A stretch of DNA of 64,000 nucleotides. Source: Roseibium aggregatum IAM 12614. Lineage in GTDB: Bacteria; Pseudomonadota; Alphaproteobacteria; Rhizobiales; Stappiaceae. The stretch lies in contig NZ_AAUW01000013.1 in the NCBI RefSeq assembly GCF_000168975.1, positions 1 to 64,000 of the forward strand. Direction: 5' to 3'. Position 1 is the stretch's first letter; each line of letters starts with the position of its first letter. A model generated the notes under the pieces. That model searched no databases, was not told where the DNA came from, and saw only the letters and a list, made by a program, of their open reading frames with translations. The position numbers and the translations under genes are program-made. Below are positions 35,629 through 44,287 of this stretch, piece by piece.

Positions 35629-35702
35629 GGGAACAGCAAACTAGACTGAATTGATGTCAGAGAGCCCAAAGGGCCCGGAACAGGAAGTCAGGAGGAAATG
35701 GA

Positions 35703-36431
35703 ATGAGCAAGGTCGCATTGGTCACGGGTGGCACACGCGGTATCGGCGAAGCAATTTCGCGAGGCTTGAAAGACGCAGGTTACACCGTGGCGGCCACATA
35801 TGCCGGCAACACGGAAAAAGCGGAGGCTTTCAAGGCCGAAACCGGCATTCACGTCTTCAAGTGGGACGTATCCGATCCTGACGCCTGCGCGGCAGGCATT
35901 GCCCAGGTGGAAAGCGAACTGGGGCCGGTGGAAGTGCTGGTCAACAACGCCGGCATCACCCGTGACGGCATGTTCCACAAGATGAGCTTCGAACAGTGGC
36001 GCGAAGTCCTGTCGACGAACCTCGATTCCATGTTCACCATGACCAAGCCGGTGATCAACGGCATGCGCGAACGCGCCTCCGGCCGCATCATCAACATTTC
36101 GTCGATCAACGGTCAGAAAGGCCAGATGGGCCAGGCGAACTACTCCGCCGCCAAGGCCGGCGTGATTGGCTTCACCAAGGCTCTGGCGCAGGAAAACGCC
36201 TTCAAGGGCATCACCGTCAACTGCGTCTGCCCGGGCTACATCAACACCGACATGGTTGCCGCCATGCCGGAAAAGGTGCTGGAATCGATCATTTCCGGCA
36301 TCCCGGTCGGTCGCCTTGGCCATCCGGAAGAAATCGCCCAGACCGTAGTCTACCTGGCGTCTGACGCAGCTGCCTTCATGACCGGCGCGGTGATGACGAT
36401 CAACGGCGGCCAGTACATCGCCAACGGCTGA
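35703..36431 (+). CDS. phaB: Acetoacetyl-CoA reductase PhaB
   Basis: A 242-residue short-chain dehydrogenase making (R)-3-hydroxybutyryl-CoA with NADPH, the second PHB step. Cofactor loop TGGTRGIGEA is at residues 7-16, NNAG at 81-84, the catalytic Ser is in ISSINGQKGQMGQ and Tyr/Lys in YSAAKAG. The ribosome site AGGAGGAAA is excellent. Ends at a bidirectional terminator. The synthase PhaC is not in this window. Confidence 0.96.
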   Translation: MSKVALVTGGTRGIGEAISRGLKDAGYTVAATYAGNTEKAEAFKAETGIHVFKWDVSDPDACAAGIAQVESELGPVEVLVNNAGITRDGMFHKMSFEQWREVLSTNLDSMFTMTKPVINGMRERASGRIINISSINGQKGQMGQANYSAAKAGVIGFTKALAQENAFKGITVNCVCPGYINTDMVAAMPEKVLESIISGIPVGRLGHPEEIAQTVVYLASDAAAFMTGAVMTINGGQYIANG

Positions 36432-36452
36432 GCCCAAAGGCTCAATCACAGG

Positions 36453-36482
36453 AAAAGGCGCCCCCTTGCGGCGCCTTTTTTA
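36453..36482. terminator. Bidirectional terminator between phaB and the DUF3299 gene
   Basis: AAAAGGCGCC (36453-36462) and GGCGCCTTTT (36470-36479) with further T on the plus strand and A on the other side, so it can act from both directions. The stop codon of the minus-strand gene (36480-36482) lies at its edge. Confidence 0.9.
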
Positions 36483-37223
36483 TTTGTGCTTCCAGGAGTT
36501 TTCCGGCACCGGGCCCTTGAAGAATTTCCAGATCCGGCTCATCGGGTCCGGGGATGTCTCCTCACCCAGGCTCTGGGCGCCGGTGACCTCCATCTCGAAG
36601 GCTGCGATCATGTCGACCTGACCGTCCAGGAGCGTGATTTCCTGACGGGTTGTTTTCAGAGACAGACGCCCGGTCAGCCTGACCGGTTCATAGACGTATT
36701 CTGCCCGCCAGCCCGTCGACAGCCGGTACCGGATCATCTGGTTGGGGTCAGGCGCCGGCATGTGGCTGCACATGCCCTGTTCGGGAACCAGATAGCCGGC
36801 AATCACCTCATCGCTGCCGGGTTCCTGAACGGGGATCACATAGCCGGTAATCTCGATGTCCCTCCCGGCCAGAGCCTTGTTGCCGGCAAGCGACGCAGCA
36901 GCCCGTTTCTTTGCCACCTCGAAGCGCTGCGACAACAATTGGTCCGTCGGCACGCCGGCCGCTGCAAGCTGGGCCTCTTCCTGCCGAAGACGCTGTTCGA
37001 ACGTCGAACGGTCCCCGTCAGTCGCATCCATCTCGTCCAATTGCTGGCGAAGCCGCAGCACCGTGCCGAGCGACCGCAGTTCCGAGCCGCTCAGCGCGGC
37101 AAAGGGGTCTTCATAGGCTGCAGCCTGAGGATCCTTGAGCTGGTCCCAGCGTAGAGGCATCGCGGCAAAGGCAGGGGCCGTAAACAGCAGGGTGGCGGCG
37201 AGGCACAGCATCCAACGTTTCAT
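36480..37223 (-). CDS. Exported DUF3299 family protein
   Basis: A 247-residue protein with signal peptide MKRWMLCLAATLLFTAPAFA. The C-terminal half carries the DUF3299 block: ITGYVIPVQEPGSDEVIAGY, LVPEQGMCSHMPAPDPNQMI, and VRLTGRL. Family members are exported proteins found near lipoprotein-type ABC transporters, but no function is established. I start at the ATG at 37223, where the signal peptide begins. It is divergent from septation protein A across 139 bases. Confidence 0.75.
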   Translation of the reverse strand: MKRWMLCLAATLLFTAPAFAAMPLRWDQLKDPQAAAYEDPFAALSGSELRSLGTVLRLRQQLDEMDATDGDRSTFEQRLRQEEAQLAAAGVPTDQLLSQRFEVAKKRAAASLAGNKALAGRDIEITGYVIPVQEPGSDEVIAGYLVPEQGMCSHMPAPDPNQMIRYRLSTGWRAEYVYEPVRLTGRLSLKTTRQEITLLDGQVDMIAAFEMEVTGAQSLGEETSPDPMSRIWKFFKGPVPENSWKHK

Positions 37224-37362
37224 GATCACGCTTCCCGGTGTCTCTCTACTGGCCTTGAAAATTTCCGGCTCTATTTTCCGAATCGGGCCGGAGTCCTTGA
37301 CCCTGGCACCCTCCATCACCTATGTCCGGAATCAGGCTTCCTGAACAGGATAACGTAAAAAC

Positions 37363-38004
37363 ATGGAATTCGAACACGCCCCGAACGACCCGACCCGCAA
37401 GGAACTCTCGCCGCTTCTGAAGCTGGCGCTGGAATTGGGACCGCTCGGCGTGTTCTTCCTGTTCAATGCCCGCGGCGAACAGATCGCGGCGGCCTTTCCC
37501 GTGCTGCAGGAAGTCGGCAAGCCGATCTTCCTGGCAACTGCGGCCTTCATGGTGGCCATCACCATCTCGCTGGTCGTATCGCTGTGGCTGACGCGGCGGC
37601 TGCCGATCATGCCGCTGGTGTCCGGCGCTGTGGTTCTCGTCTTCGGCGCCCTGACACTGTGGCTGCACGACGACCTTTTCATCAAGCTGAAGCCGACCAT
37701 CGTCAACTGCCTGTTCGGTACGGTTCTGCTGGGCGGCTTGCTGTTCGGCAAGGCCCTGCTCGGCTACGTCTTCGACAGCGCTTTCCGCCTGACGGACGAA
37801 GGCTGGCGCAAGCTGACCTTCCGCTGGGGCGTGTTCTTCTTCGTGCTTGCCGCGATCAACGAGATTGTCTGGCGCAGCTTCTCGACCGATTTCTGGGTCA
37901 GCTTCAAGGTCTTCGGCATCATGCCGATCACCCTCATCTTCACCCTGACCCAGCTACCACTGATCCAGAAGCACGCGATCGTCGAGGACAGCAAGGACGC
38001 CTAG
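37363..38004 (+). CDS. yciB: Septation protein A (YciB/IspZ), inner membrane
   Basis: A 213-residue inner-membrane protein with about five helices, needed for normal cell division and envelope integrity in enterobacteria and Brucella. The family signature [20 protein letters not shown] (residues 106-125), followed by [19 protein letters not shown], and [20 protein letters not shown] is clear. Start is ATG at 37363 with weak GGATAACG upstream. Two stacked hairpins follow. In several relatives this gene sits beside ftsY. Here it is about 17 kb away. Confidence 0.93.
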   Translation: MEFEHAPNDPTRKELSPLLKLALELGPLGVFFLFNARGEQIAAAFPVLQEVGKPIFLATAAFMVAITISLVVSLWLTRRLPIMPLVSGAVVLVFGALTLWLHDDLFIKLKPTIVNCLFGTVLLGGLLFGKALLGYVFDSAFRLTDEGWRKLTFRWGVFFFVLAAINEIVWRSFSTDFWVSFKVFGIMPITLIFTLTQLPLIQKHAIVEDSKDA

Positions 38005-38042
38005 CCGTTCGGGTCTTGCTCCGCGCCCGTCCTTTCGGACAC

Positions 38043-38090
38043 GTGCAGCGCAACGCTGCACGCCGATATCCGGTTTCCGGATATCGGCGT
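38043..38090 (+). repeat. Two stacked perfect hairpins
   Basis: GTGCAGCG/CGCTGCAC (38043-38061) and ACGCCGATATCCGG/CCGGATATCGGCGT (38060-38090, three-base loop) share two bases. They lie between yciB and the transposase remnant. The following GTGAGCGAAGCGAA resembles a piece of the 1035-1202 element. Confidence 0.75.
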
Positions 38091-38149
38091 GAGCGAAGCG
38101 AACCCATTTTCCGGGAAATTAACAGAGTAAAATGTCGCCAACGTTTCAA

Positions 38150-38604
38150 GGCTTCTGTCTGGCAAGCGTCAGGTTGTCGTTGCTAAGCGCCAGCGTGAAG
38201 GCGGTACCCTTACATATGTGACCGGCTCAGAGGGCCGAAAGCGTCAAGCTGGTGGCTGCCAACGTCAACCACGAGTCCACCGTCCATGCTGACGAAGCAT
38301 CCTATTGGGACAAACTGGCAGCTTATTTCCCGATAAAGCGTGTCAATCAGAAGGAAGCCTTTTCCAAGGACGGAGCCTGCACCAATCAGGCTGAAAGCTT
38401 CTTCTCTCGCCTGCGCCGCGCCGAAATCGGCATTCATCACAGATCGCCGGTCGTTACCTCGACGCGTATGCCGTCGAAATGGCATGGCGTAAAGATTACC
38501 GCGGCGAAGCAAACGGTACTCAGTTCACAATGGCAGTAAGTGCAACATCGGCTGCCCCGAAATCCAAGCAATGGCGCGGATATTGGCAGCGCCACACCTT
38601 GTGA
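38150..38604 (+). pseudogene. Remnant of IS1595/ISXO2-type transposase
   Basis: Three consecutive reading frames carry one protein's C-terminal half: VVVAKRQREGGTLTYVTGSE (from about 38175), then NHESTVHADEASYWDKL through KRVNQKEAFSKDGACTNQAE and FFSRLRRAEIGIHHRS, then GRYLDAYAVEMAWRKDYRG to a final GYWQRHTL. These are the DDE-domain motifs of the ISXO2-like family. At least two frameshifts (near 38225-38245 and 38445) and loss of the N-terminal half make it inactive. No terminal inverted repeats were identified. Confidence 0.85.
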
Positions 38605-38733
38605 ATTGCGGGGGATGGCTCGACCATCTGTGAGTATTCAGGCTTGATTGTGGTATTTTTATTACCGAATCACTGATTGAGATACGTAGCGTAAGGCGTT
38701 CAATCCTGACTTAGGATTGAACGATAAACTAGC

Positions 38734-39456
38734 ATGCACCTAGTATATATTGATGACTCAACAGATCGGCCGGTGAATGTTTTTTCGGCCATCGCGATTC
38801 CTCATAGGAATTGGAACGAAGTTTTTGAGTACATCAAAAGCTGGCGCGCCCATCTGCGTGATGTTCACGGTGTACCTGTAACCTATGAACTTCACGCAAC
38901 CAATTTCCTGTCTGGCAGGGGTAGCCGCTCCACGCTCGGCCACCTTAGTAGGCACAGGCGATCCCAGATCTTTCATAAGCAGTTTCAGGTGGTCGAATAC
39001 ATGAAGCGCTGGAATGTCCGCGTTTTCAACGTTTGCAACGCGGGTGATGACCAGTTTCGAGCCTTCGAACGCCTTTTGAACAGGATCAATCGCACTCTTT
39101 TGGCCTGGGATTCGTATGCTTTCCTTATCTGTGATGAGGGAAAGGAGCAGCAGTACACCCAACTCGTCCGGAAGATGCGTGTTCACAATCCAATCCCGAG
39201 CAATCAGACGTTTTGGTCTGACGGAAACGTCACGCGTAACATTCCGATTGATCGGATTCTGGAAGATCCGCACTTTAAGCCGTCACACGAAAGCTATCTT
39301 ATTCAGACAGCAGATTTTCTTGCCCACGGCTTGCTGCGTAGAGAGGTTCCGACCAGTGCAGCAAGGAAGCGCCGCATCCACCTTTCCTTTGATCAGCTGG
39401 ACGCTGTTCTTGTTCCAGAGTGCAACCGAGCAGACCCCAAAGGCGTGATCAGATAG
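38734..39456 (+). CDS. DUF3800 domain protein
   Basis: A 240-residue protein of a family with an RNase H-like fold, often found in accessory DNA near defence genes or mobile elements. The N-terminal LVYIDDSTDRPV is the variant of the usual YxDESG motif, ELHATNFLSGRG follows, and the C-terminal SYLIQTADFLAHGLLRRE carries the conserved QTAD. AT content is somewhat above the core genes. It lies 130 bases from the broken transposase. Nuclease activity is predicted for the fold but not shown. A hairpin (39462-39487) follows. Confidence 0.85.
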   Translation: MHLVYIDDSTDRPVNVFSAIAIPHRNWNEVFEYIKSWRAHLRDVHGVPVTYELHATNFLSGRGSRSTLGHLSRHRRSQIFHKQFQVVEYMKRWNVRVFNVCNAGDDQFRAFERLLNRINRTLLAWDSYAFLICDEGKEQQYTQLVRKMRVHNPIPSNQTFWSDGNVTRNIPIDRILEDPHFKPSHESYLIQTADFLAHGLLRREVPTSAARKRRIHLSFDQLDAVLVPECNRADPKGVIR

Positions 39457-39461
39457 ACGAA

Positions 39462-39487
39462 GGGCGAGGTTTTCACCCCGCCCTTAA
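39462..39487 (+). terminator. Weak terminator after the DUF3800 gene
   Basis: AAGGGCGAGGT and ACCCCGCCCTT arms pair with one mismatch around a TTTTC loop. No long T-run follows. Confidence 0.45.
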
Positions 39488-39643
39488 GTCAAACCTACCC
39501 CGGCTTCTACCACCGGATCAGTTAGACCCCTTCAACATAGGTCCTAACTTAGAAAAAGTCAAGTTATTCAATACTTTGTTACGATTCCGGTAACTATTTG
39601 ACGGGGAATCCTTTTTTAGACGCCAGAGTTTATACGGTCCGTT

Positions 39644-39853
39644 TTAATCGTGATCCTTTGTCAGTCCGCATTCCTCAACAAGCCCCTGATTTACACAGGT
39701 CTTTATACAAGCGCCGATCCGCTTTCGGGGTAGCGTTACCGTGGCTTCATCGACCACCAACCCCCTGTCTGCTGCCCACATTTCGCTGATTTGCGACACG
39801 TAAGCGGGCCGGATGCTTCCCTGATCGTATTCAGGACAAACAAACCGCTTCAA
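39644..39853 (-). CDS. Hypothetical 69-residue protein
   Basis: From TTG at 39853, six bases after GAGAAGGA, an unusually good ribosome site. The product (MKRFVCPEYDQGSIRPAY at the start) is a small soluble protein with four cysteines, including CIKTCVNQGLVEEC near the end. I recognise no domain. It lies in the accessory patch after DUF3800, in lower-GC DNA, and may be a truncated gene. Confidence 0.4.
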   Translation of the reverse strand: MKRFVCPEYDQGSIRPAYVSQISEMWAADRGLVVDEATVTLPRKRIGACIKTCVNQGLVEECGLTKDHD

Positions 39854-39976
39854 CGTTTCCTTCTCAGGTCAGTGTTTTGTCACCTATTCCTTTATTGCCA
39901 TTGCGTCGGCCTCCCGGACCTGCGTCCGACTGCCTCTCCCTTGTCCGGAATAACAGCGGTCGAGCAGGAAGCAGTC

Positions 39977-40399
39977 TTAGTGCATATCCCCATGGCCGAA
40001 GGAAACGTCCCGCCGTGCGCCGGTGATGGAGATCGAGAACCCAGCGATCACGTCGATCAGGGAGATCGCCATCAGGATGAAGAACAGCGACGTCGCCGCG
40101 GGCTGCACCACCAGAAACTCCACCAGATAGGCGACGAACACCAGCACCGAGAACATGTGGTCCAGCAAAGCCGTCGTGCCGATGCGGGTCGCCTTCAGAA
40201 TTTCGATGAACAGGAACAACAGCCCGACGGTGATGAGCAGATCGCTCGTCAGAAGCTCGAAGGTCGCGCCGGAAACCATCTGGATGGTGATCATCGGCTG
40301 CGCCCAGAAGCCTGGGTCTCCCGCGCCTGCCGTGAAAGCAAGGGCGTTATAGATCAGCAGCGAGAAAAGCGTGAAGGGAAGGGCTGAGAAAAGGCGCAT
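39977..40399 (-). CDS. Small multi-pass membrane protein
   Basis: A 140-residue protein with four hydrophobic helices (starting MRLFSALPFTLFSLLIYNAL), separated by short loops, and a histidine-rich end. ATG at 40399 follows GGGAG. The frame further upstream to 40573 encodes basic sequence from intergenic DNA. The layout resembles the PsiE-like phosphate-starvation membrane proteins, but the match is not strong enough to name it. It sits downstream of rpmF but after that gene's terminator. Confidence 0.7.
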   Translation of the reverse strand: MRLFSALPFTLFSLLIYNALAFTAGAGDPGFWAQPMITIQMVSGATFELLTSDLLITVGLLFLFIEILKATRIGTTALLDHMFSVLVFVAYLVEFLVVQPAATSLFFILMAISLIDVIAGFSISITGARRDVSFGHGDMH

Positions 40400-40488
40400 G
40401 GACGGCTCCCGGTATAAAGGCCACCCGAAGCGGGCGGAATTCGGAGCGAGCTGACACGATCTTGAAAGCCAATTCAAGGCGCGGAAAA

Positions 40489-40526
40489 GAAAAAGGCCGG
40501 CCCGTCGAAACAAGGCCAGCCTCAAT
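40489..40526 (-). terminator. Terminator of rpmF (minus strand)
   Basis: On the minus strand GGCTGGCC and GGCCGGCC arms with a G-U pair are followed by TTTTT, 60 bases past the rpmF stop. Confidence 0.8.
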
Positions 40527-40587
40527 CTTGTTTTGCCATGCGGCGATCCGATCCGGACGCTACCTGCATTCAAGAAGAATGCGGGTG

Positions 40588-40773
40588 TTATGCGTCGTCT
40601 TTCGCGGAAAGGATCTGACGGCCCCGGTACATGCCGGTCTTCAGGTCAACGTGATGCGGACGGCGCAGTTCGCCCGAATCCTTGTCCTCGACGTAAGTCG
40701 GCTGCTTGAGGGCGTCCGCGGAACGGCGAAAACCGCGCTTGGAGCGCGAGGTTTTTCTCTTTGGAACGGCCAT
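40588..40773 (-). CDS. rpmF: 50S ribosomal protein L32
   Basis: A 61-residue basic protein with the L32 start [20 protein letters not shown]. The zinc-ribbon cysteines found in some L32 proteins are absent, as in many alphaproteobacteria. ATG at 40773 follows GGAGAAAAAC. It is separated from mtgA by 180 bases that should hold its promoter. Confidence 0.97.
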   Translation of the reverse strand: MAVPKRKTSRSKRGFRRSADALKQPTYVEDKDSGELRRPHHVDLKTGMYRGRQILSAKDDA

Positions 40774-40954
40774 TTTGTTTTTCTCCGTGGTCCATAACCG
40801 CGCGGCCCGGACCGGGTTAGCCCGGGGCGTGGCGTCACGCAGCGTGTTGGAATGCGCGGCGTTATACAGGCAACGCCAACGTTTTGCCACCCCATAGAGA
40901 AAAAATTCTTGGTCTGGATAGAACAGCCCGGACCAAAGCGCCATCCGCCTGCGC

Positions 40955-41698
40955 CTATTTCCCCAGAACACAGCCGAAAATTGGCCCTGCACCCTGCACG
41001 CGGGCCAGGTTGGTGCCGGCCAGTTTCCGGTGTCCGGACCCGGGTTTTGCGGGGTTCCGGCCGCGTGGATTTGGCAAAGCTGTCGCCAATCTGGCAGCCT
41101 CGGTGCGCGACAGCTCCTTGGCGCTCTTGCCGAACCAGGCCTGGGCAGCCGCTTCAGCACCGAAAATGCCTTCGCCCCACTCGGCGATATTGAGGTAGAT
41201 TTCAAGGATCCGCTTCTTGGTCAGGATCGCATCCAGCATCAGGGCCAGCGGCAGCTCCAGTCCCTTGCGGATGTACGACCGCTCGCCCCACAAAAACAGG
41301 TTCTTGGCCGTCTGCATGGTGATGGTGCTGGCACCCCTGGGCTTTTCGCCTTCGCTCAACGCTTCGACCTGGTCCTGAAGCGCGTCCCACTCGACACCGT
41401 CGTTCTCGCAAAAGCCGCTGTCTTCCGAGGTGATGACCGAGCGGATGAGATTTGGCGAAATCTCTTCAAGCGGCACCCACTGCCGGTCGACCCACAGAAA
41501 CTGAACATACCGCCCGATCATGAGGGTGCTGACGGGCGGCACCACGGAATAGATAACAGTGAGGACCGGCGGCAGCAGCACAAGAACCAGCAGCAGCTGC
41601 AACAGGCGTTTGCGGACAACGCCGAAGATGCCACGGCGGCGTCCGGACGGCCCTCCAGAGCCTGTCGTTCCTCCCGTCGCAGGTTTAACCCTTGCCAT
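40955..41698 (-). CDS. mtgA: Monofunctional biosynthetic peptidoglycan transglycosylase
   Basis: A 247-residue family GT51 enzyme polymerising lipid II into glycan strands in the inner membrane. One transmembrane helix ([20 protein letters not shown], residues 32-51) anchors it. The catalytic Glu is in [19 protein letters not shown], then [20 protein letters not shown] is the second motif. It overlaps the end of the cyclopropane synthase gene by 14 bases, so the two are co-transcribed. Confidence 0.94.
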   Translation of the reverse strand: MARVKPATGGTTGSGGPSGRRRGIFGVVRKRLLQLLLVLVLLPPVLTVIYSVVPPVSTLMIGRYVQFLWVDRQWVPLEEISPNLIRSVITSEDSGFCENDGVEWDALQDQVEALSEGEKPRGASTITMQTAKNLFLWGERSYIRKGLELPLALMLDAILTKKRILEIYLNIAEWGEGIFGAEAAAQAWFGKSAKELSRTEAARLATALPNPRGRNPAKPGSGHRKLAGTNLARVQGAGPIFGCVLGK

Positions 41699-42905
41699 TC
41701 AGTTCCCGTTCGTTATCGACAATGAAGTCGCGGACAATCGGCACGGCATCCCTCTCTTTCGACAGGAGGAGCTGGAAGACCATGTTGGATCCGTGCAGGA
41801 AACCCAGCTCGACCGCACAGAGATAAAACTCCCACATACGACAGAAAGTTTCGTCGTAAAGATCAGCAGCAATCGACCTCTTGTCTTCGAAACGAACGCG
41901 CCAGTCGCGAATGGTGTAGTAGTAGTGCAGTCGCAGGATTTCCGCATCGCAGACCCATAACCCAAGCCGTTCGGTGGACGCAAAGACTTCCGACAGCGCC
42001 GGAACGTAGCCCCCGGGAAAAATATACTTGCGAATAAAAGGCCCCGTCGTGCCCGGAGGAGTCATCCGCCCGATGGAATGTACGACAGCATAGCCTTTCG
42101 CGGTCAGGCATTTGCGGATCTGGCCGAAATACTCATCGAGATGACCGATGCCGACATGTTCCATCATGCCCACCGAGATGATCCGGTCGAACTGCCCTTC
42201 GAATTCCCGGTAGTCCTTCAGAACGAAGGTTACCTGGTCCTGAAGACCGGCGGCACGCACGCGCTCCTCGGCGATCTTCACTTGCTCTGGCGAGACGTTG
42301 AGCGAGGTAACCTTTGCACCTGCCTGGGCCATGCGGATGGCGAGCGATCCCCAGCCTCCACCGATTTCAAGCACCTCCATCCCCGGTTTCAGATCGAGCT
42401 TGGCGACCAGATGGGTCAGCTTGGCCGCCTGGGCTTGTTCCAACGTGTCGTCAGGTGAAGTGTAATAGGCGCAGCTGTAGTTGAGGCCCTCGTCCATGAA
42501 CAGCCGATAGAGGTCTGTCGAGAGGTCATAGTGGTGCCGAGCCTGCGACTTTGCCCGTTCGACGCTGTTCTGCTGCTGGCGGCGCCGCAAGAGCTTCCAG
42601 CCCTTCCGCAACAGGCCCTGCACCGGATTGGCCCCAAGCGGCGCCCTGTTGATGGAAAACAGGAACATGAAGTCATAGCAGGTCGACCCTTCCTCCATGG
42701 TCAGGGTTCCGTCCATATAGGCTTCGCCTGCGGCCAGCTCCGGATTGAGAAAAAGGGATCGGTAAAGCTTTTTGTCATGCAGCCGGATGGTCACTGTTGG
42801 ACCGTCCTCGCCCGACCCGAATTCGTGCACGGCACCCGCGACGTCGATCACACGCATGCGCCCGCGCTTGATGAAGGATCGCAGAAGGCTCGACAGCAGT
42901 TTCAT
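41685..42905 (-). CDS. cfa: Cyclopropane-fatty-acyl-phospholipid synthase
   Basis: A 406-residue enzyme that adds a methylene group from S-adenosylmethionine to membrane lipid double bonds. The SAM loop is VLEIGGGWGSLAIRMAQAGA, HYDLSTDLYRLFMDEGLNYS precedes it, and the C-terminal FCRMWEFYLCAVELGFLHGS is the family end. I start at ATG 42905 (MKLLSSLL). The frame open to 43241 has an unrelated N-terminal extension. It is upstream of and overlaps mtgA. Confidence 0.94.
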   Translation of the reverse strand: MKLLSSLLRSFIKRGRMRVIDVAGAVHEFGSGEDGPTVTIRLHDKKLYRSLFLNPELAAGEAYMDGTLTMEEGSTCYDFMFLFSINRAPLGANPVQGLLRKGWKLLRRRQQQNSVERAKSQARHHYDLSTDLYRLFMDEGLNYSCAYYTSPDDTLEQAQAAKLTHLVAKLDLKPGMEVLEIGGGWGSLAIRMAQAGAKVTSLNVSPEQVKIAEERVRAAGLQDQVTFVLKDYREFEGQFDRIISVGMMEHVGIGHLDEYFGQIRKCLTAKGYAVVHSIGRMTPPGTTGPFIRKYIFPGGYVPALSEVFASTERLGLWVCDAEILRLHYYYTIRDWRVRFEDKRSIAADLYDETFCRMWEFYLCAVELGFLHGSNMVFQLLLSKERDAVPIVRDFIVDNERELNGKG

Positions 42906-43050
42906 GGAAAAGTCTCCAAATGGGTCAGTTTGAAAAGATCGGGCAGGTAGCTCCCGCATTTTTTTGAAATTCGAGCCTTGACGATACAGAGAATTGGTTT
43001 CAGGGAAACCCGGACTTTGAAAATGTTGCCGATCCGTCCCGGAGCCAATC

Positions 43051-43956
43051 GTGACCCTTGACCCAAACCAGCATCTGACGTTCCAGGCCAAGTTCGTGGA
43101 GGCTACACTGGAAACGCTTCTGGCCGACCAGGCGCTGCCGGGCGAACAAGTGCGCCCCCCACGGCTGCTTGCCGCCATGCGCCACGGCGCGCTCAACGGC
43201 GGCAAGCGCCTGCGGCCGGTTCTGGTGATGGAGACAGCCAATCTGTTCGGACGGGCAGATGACGGTGTTCTGCAGGCCGCCTGCGCGCTGGAACTGGTCC
43301 ATTGTTATTCGCTGGTCCATGACGACCTGCCCGCCATGGACGACGACGATCTTCGCCGGGGCCAGCCAACCGTGCACAAGGCCTATGACGAGGCGACCGC
43401 CATTCTGGCCGGTGACGCGCTGCTGACGCTCGCGTTCGACGTGATCACCGGCGAGGCGGTGCATGCGGATGCAGCCGTGCGCCTGCGGCTATCGCGCGAA
43501 CTTGCCCGGGCTTCCGGCTTCGGCGGCATGGCGGGCGGACAAATGCTCGACCTGGAGTCCGAGCACCGCGAGCGCACCGAGGCGGAGATCCGCCAGCTTC
43601 AATCCATGAAGACCGGCGCACTGCTGCGCTACGCCTGCCGGGCGGGCGCCATATTGGCCGATGCACCGGAAGCGGATATCGACCGGCTGACGCGCTTCGG
43701 TGAAGTGATCGGCCTTGCCTTCCAGCTTGCAGACGACCTTCTGGACGTGGAAGCCAGCGCGGAAACAATGGGCAAGGCCACCGGCAAGGATGCGGAAGCC
43801 GGCAAGGCAACGCTTGTGGGGCTCTGGGGCACGGTCAGGACGCGCGACGAGCTTGGCCACCTGGTCCGGGAGGCCGAAACGCTGCTTGCGCCCTATGGCA
43901 GCCGTGCGGCGATCCTGAGCGCCCTCGCCCGTTTCATCGTCGACAGGACGAACTGA
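43051..43956 (+). CDS. ispA: Polyprenyl (farnesyl/geranylgeranyl) diphosphate synthase
   Basis: A 301-residue enzyme condensing isopentenyl diphosphate units. The first Asp-rich motif is DDLPAMDDDDLRRG near residue 90, the second DDLLD near 229. The spacing and the two residues inserted in the first motif are those of bacterial short-chain enzymes, so the product is likely C15 (IspA type), but chain length is not certain from sequence. Starts at GTG 43051 after GGAGC. Convergent with tyrC via a dispersed repeat. Confidence 0.88.
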   Translation: MTLDPNQHLTFQAKFVEATLETLLADQALPGEQVRPPRLLAAMRHGALNGGKRLRPVLVMETANLFGRADDGVLQAACALELVHCYSLVHDDLPAMDDDDLRRGQPTVHKAYDEATAILAGDALLTLAFDVITGEAVHADAAVRLRLSRELARASGFGGMAGGQMLDLESEHRERTEAEIRQLQSMKTGALLRYACRAGAILADAPEADIDRLTRFGEVIGLAFQLADDLLDVEASAETMGKATGKDAEAGKATLVGLWGTVRTRDELGHLVREAETLLAPYGSRAAILSALARFIVDRTN

Positions 43957-44005
43957 CCAGACAAAAAGCCTTCGAAGGTCGTACGATCCTCAGAGGCTGA
44001 CAGGA

Positions 44006-44184
44006 AAGTGCCAAAGGGCGCAATTGTCGTGGTTCCTGTCACGAACTTGCGCCTTTCTCAGGTGTCATCCCCGCGCAAGCGGGGACCCAGAAACCTCATG
44101 AGTTTGCTTCACAAACTTCATTCTTGGCTTACGGTATCCTGGTTTCCCGCTTTCGCGGGAATGACAGATTTGGTTGAAGCCGTC
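44006..44184 (-). repeat. Dispersed ~175-bp palindromic repeat, copy 2
   Basis: Reverse-complement copy of 28412-28590 with scattered mismatches. It fills the convergent gap between the polyprenyl synthase and tyrC (43957-44287), where nothing else is seen. Confidence 0.85.
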
Positions 44185-44287
44185 GCCCCGCGCTCCGCTG
44201 TCAGGCCAGACATCCCGGTGCTGAACTGCATCAAGGGATCAACGCCCGGGCAATTCCCTGGCCAGCTCCGGTTCCAGGTGGAAACAC

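Noticed and set aside
42078..42458. Plus-strand frame opposite cfa
   Set aside because: Antisense to a complete cyclopropane synthase with SAM-binding motif; no independent support.
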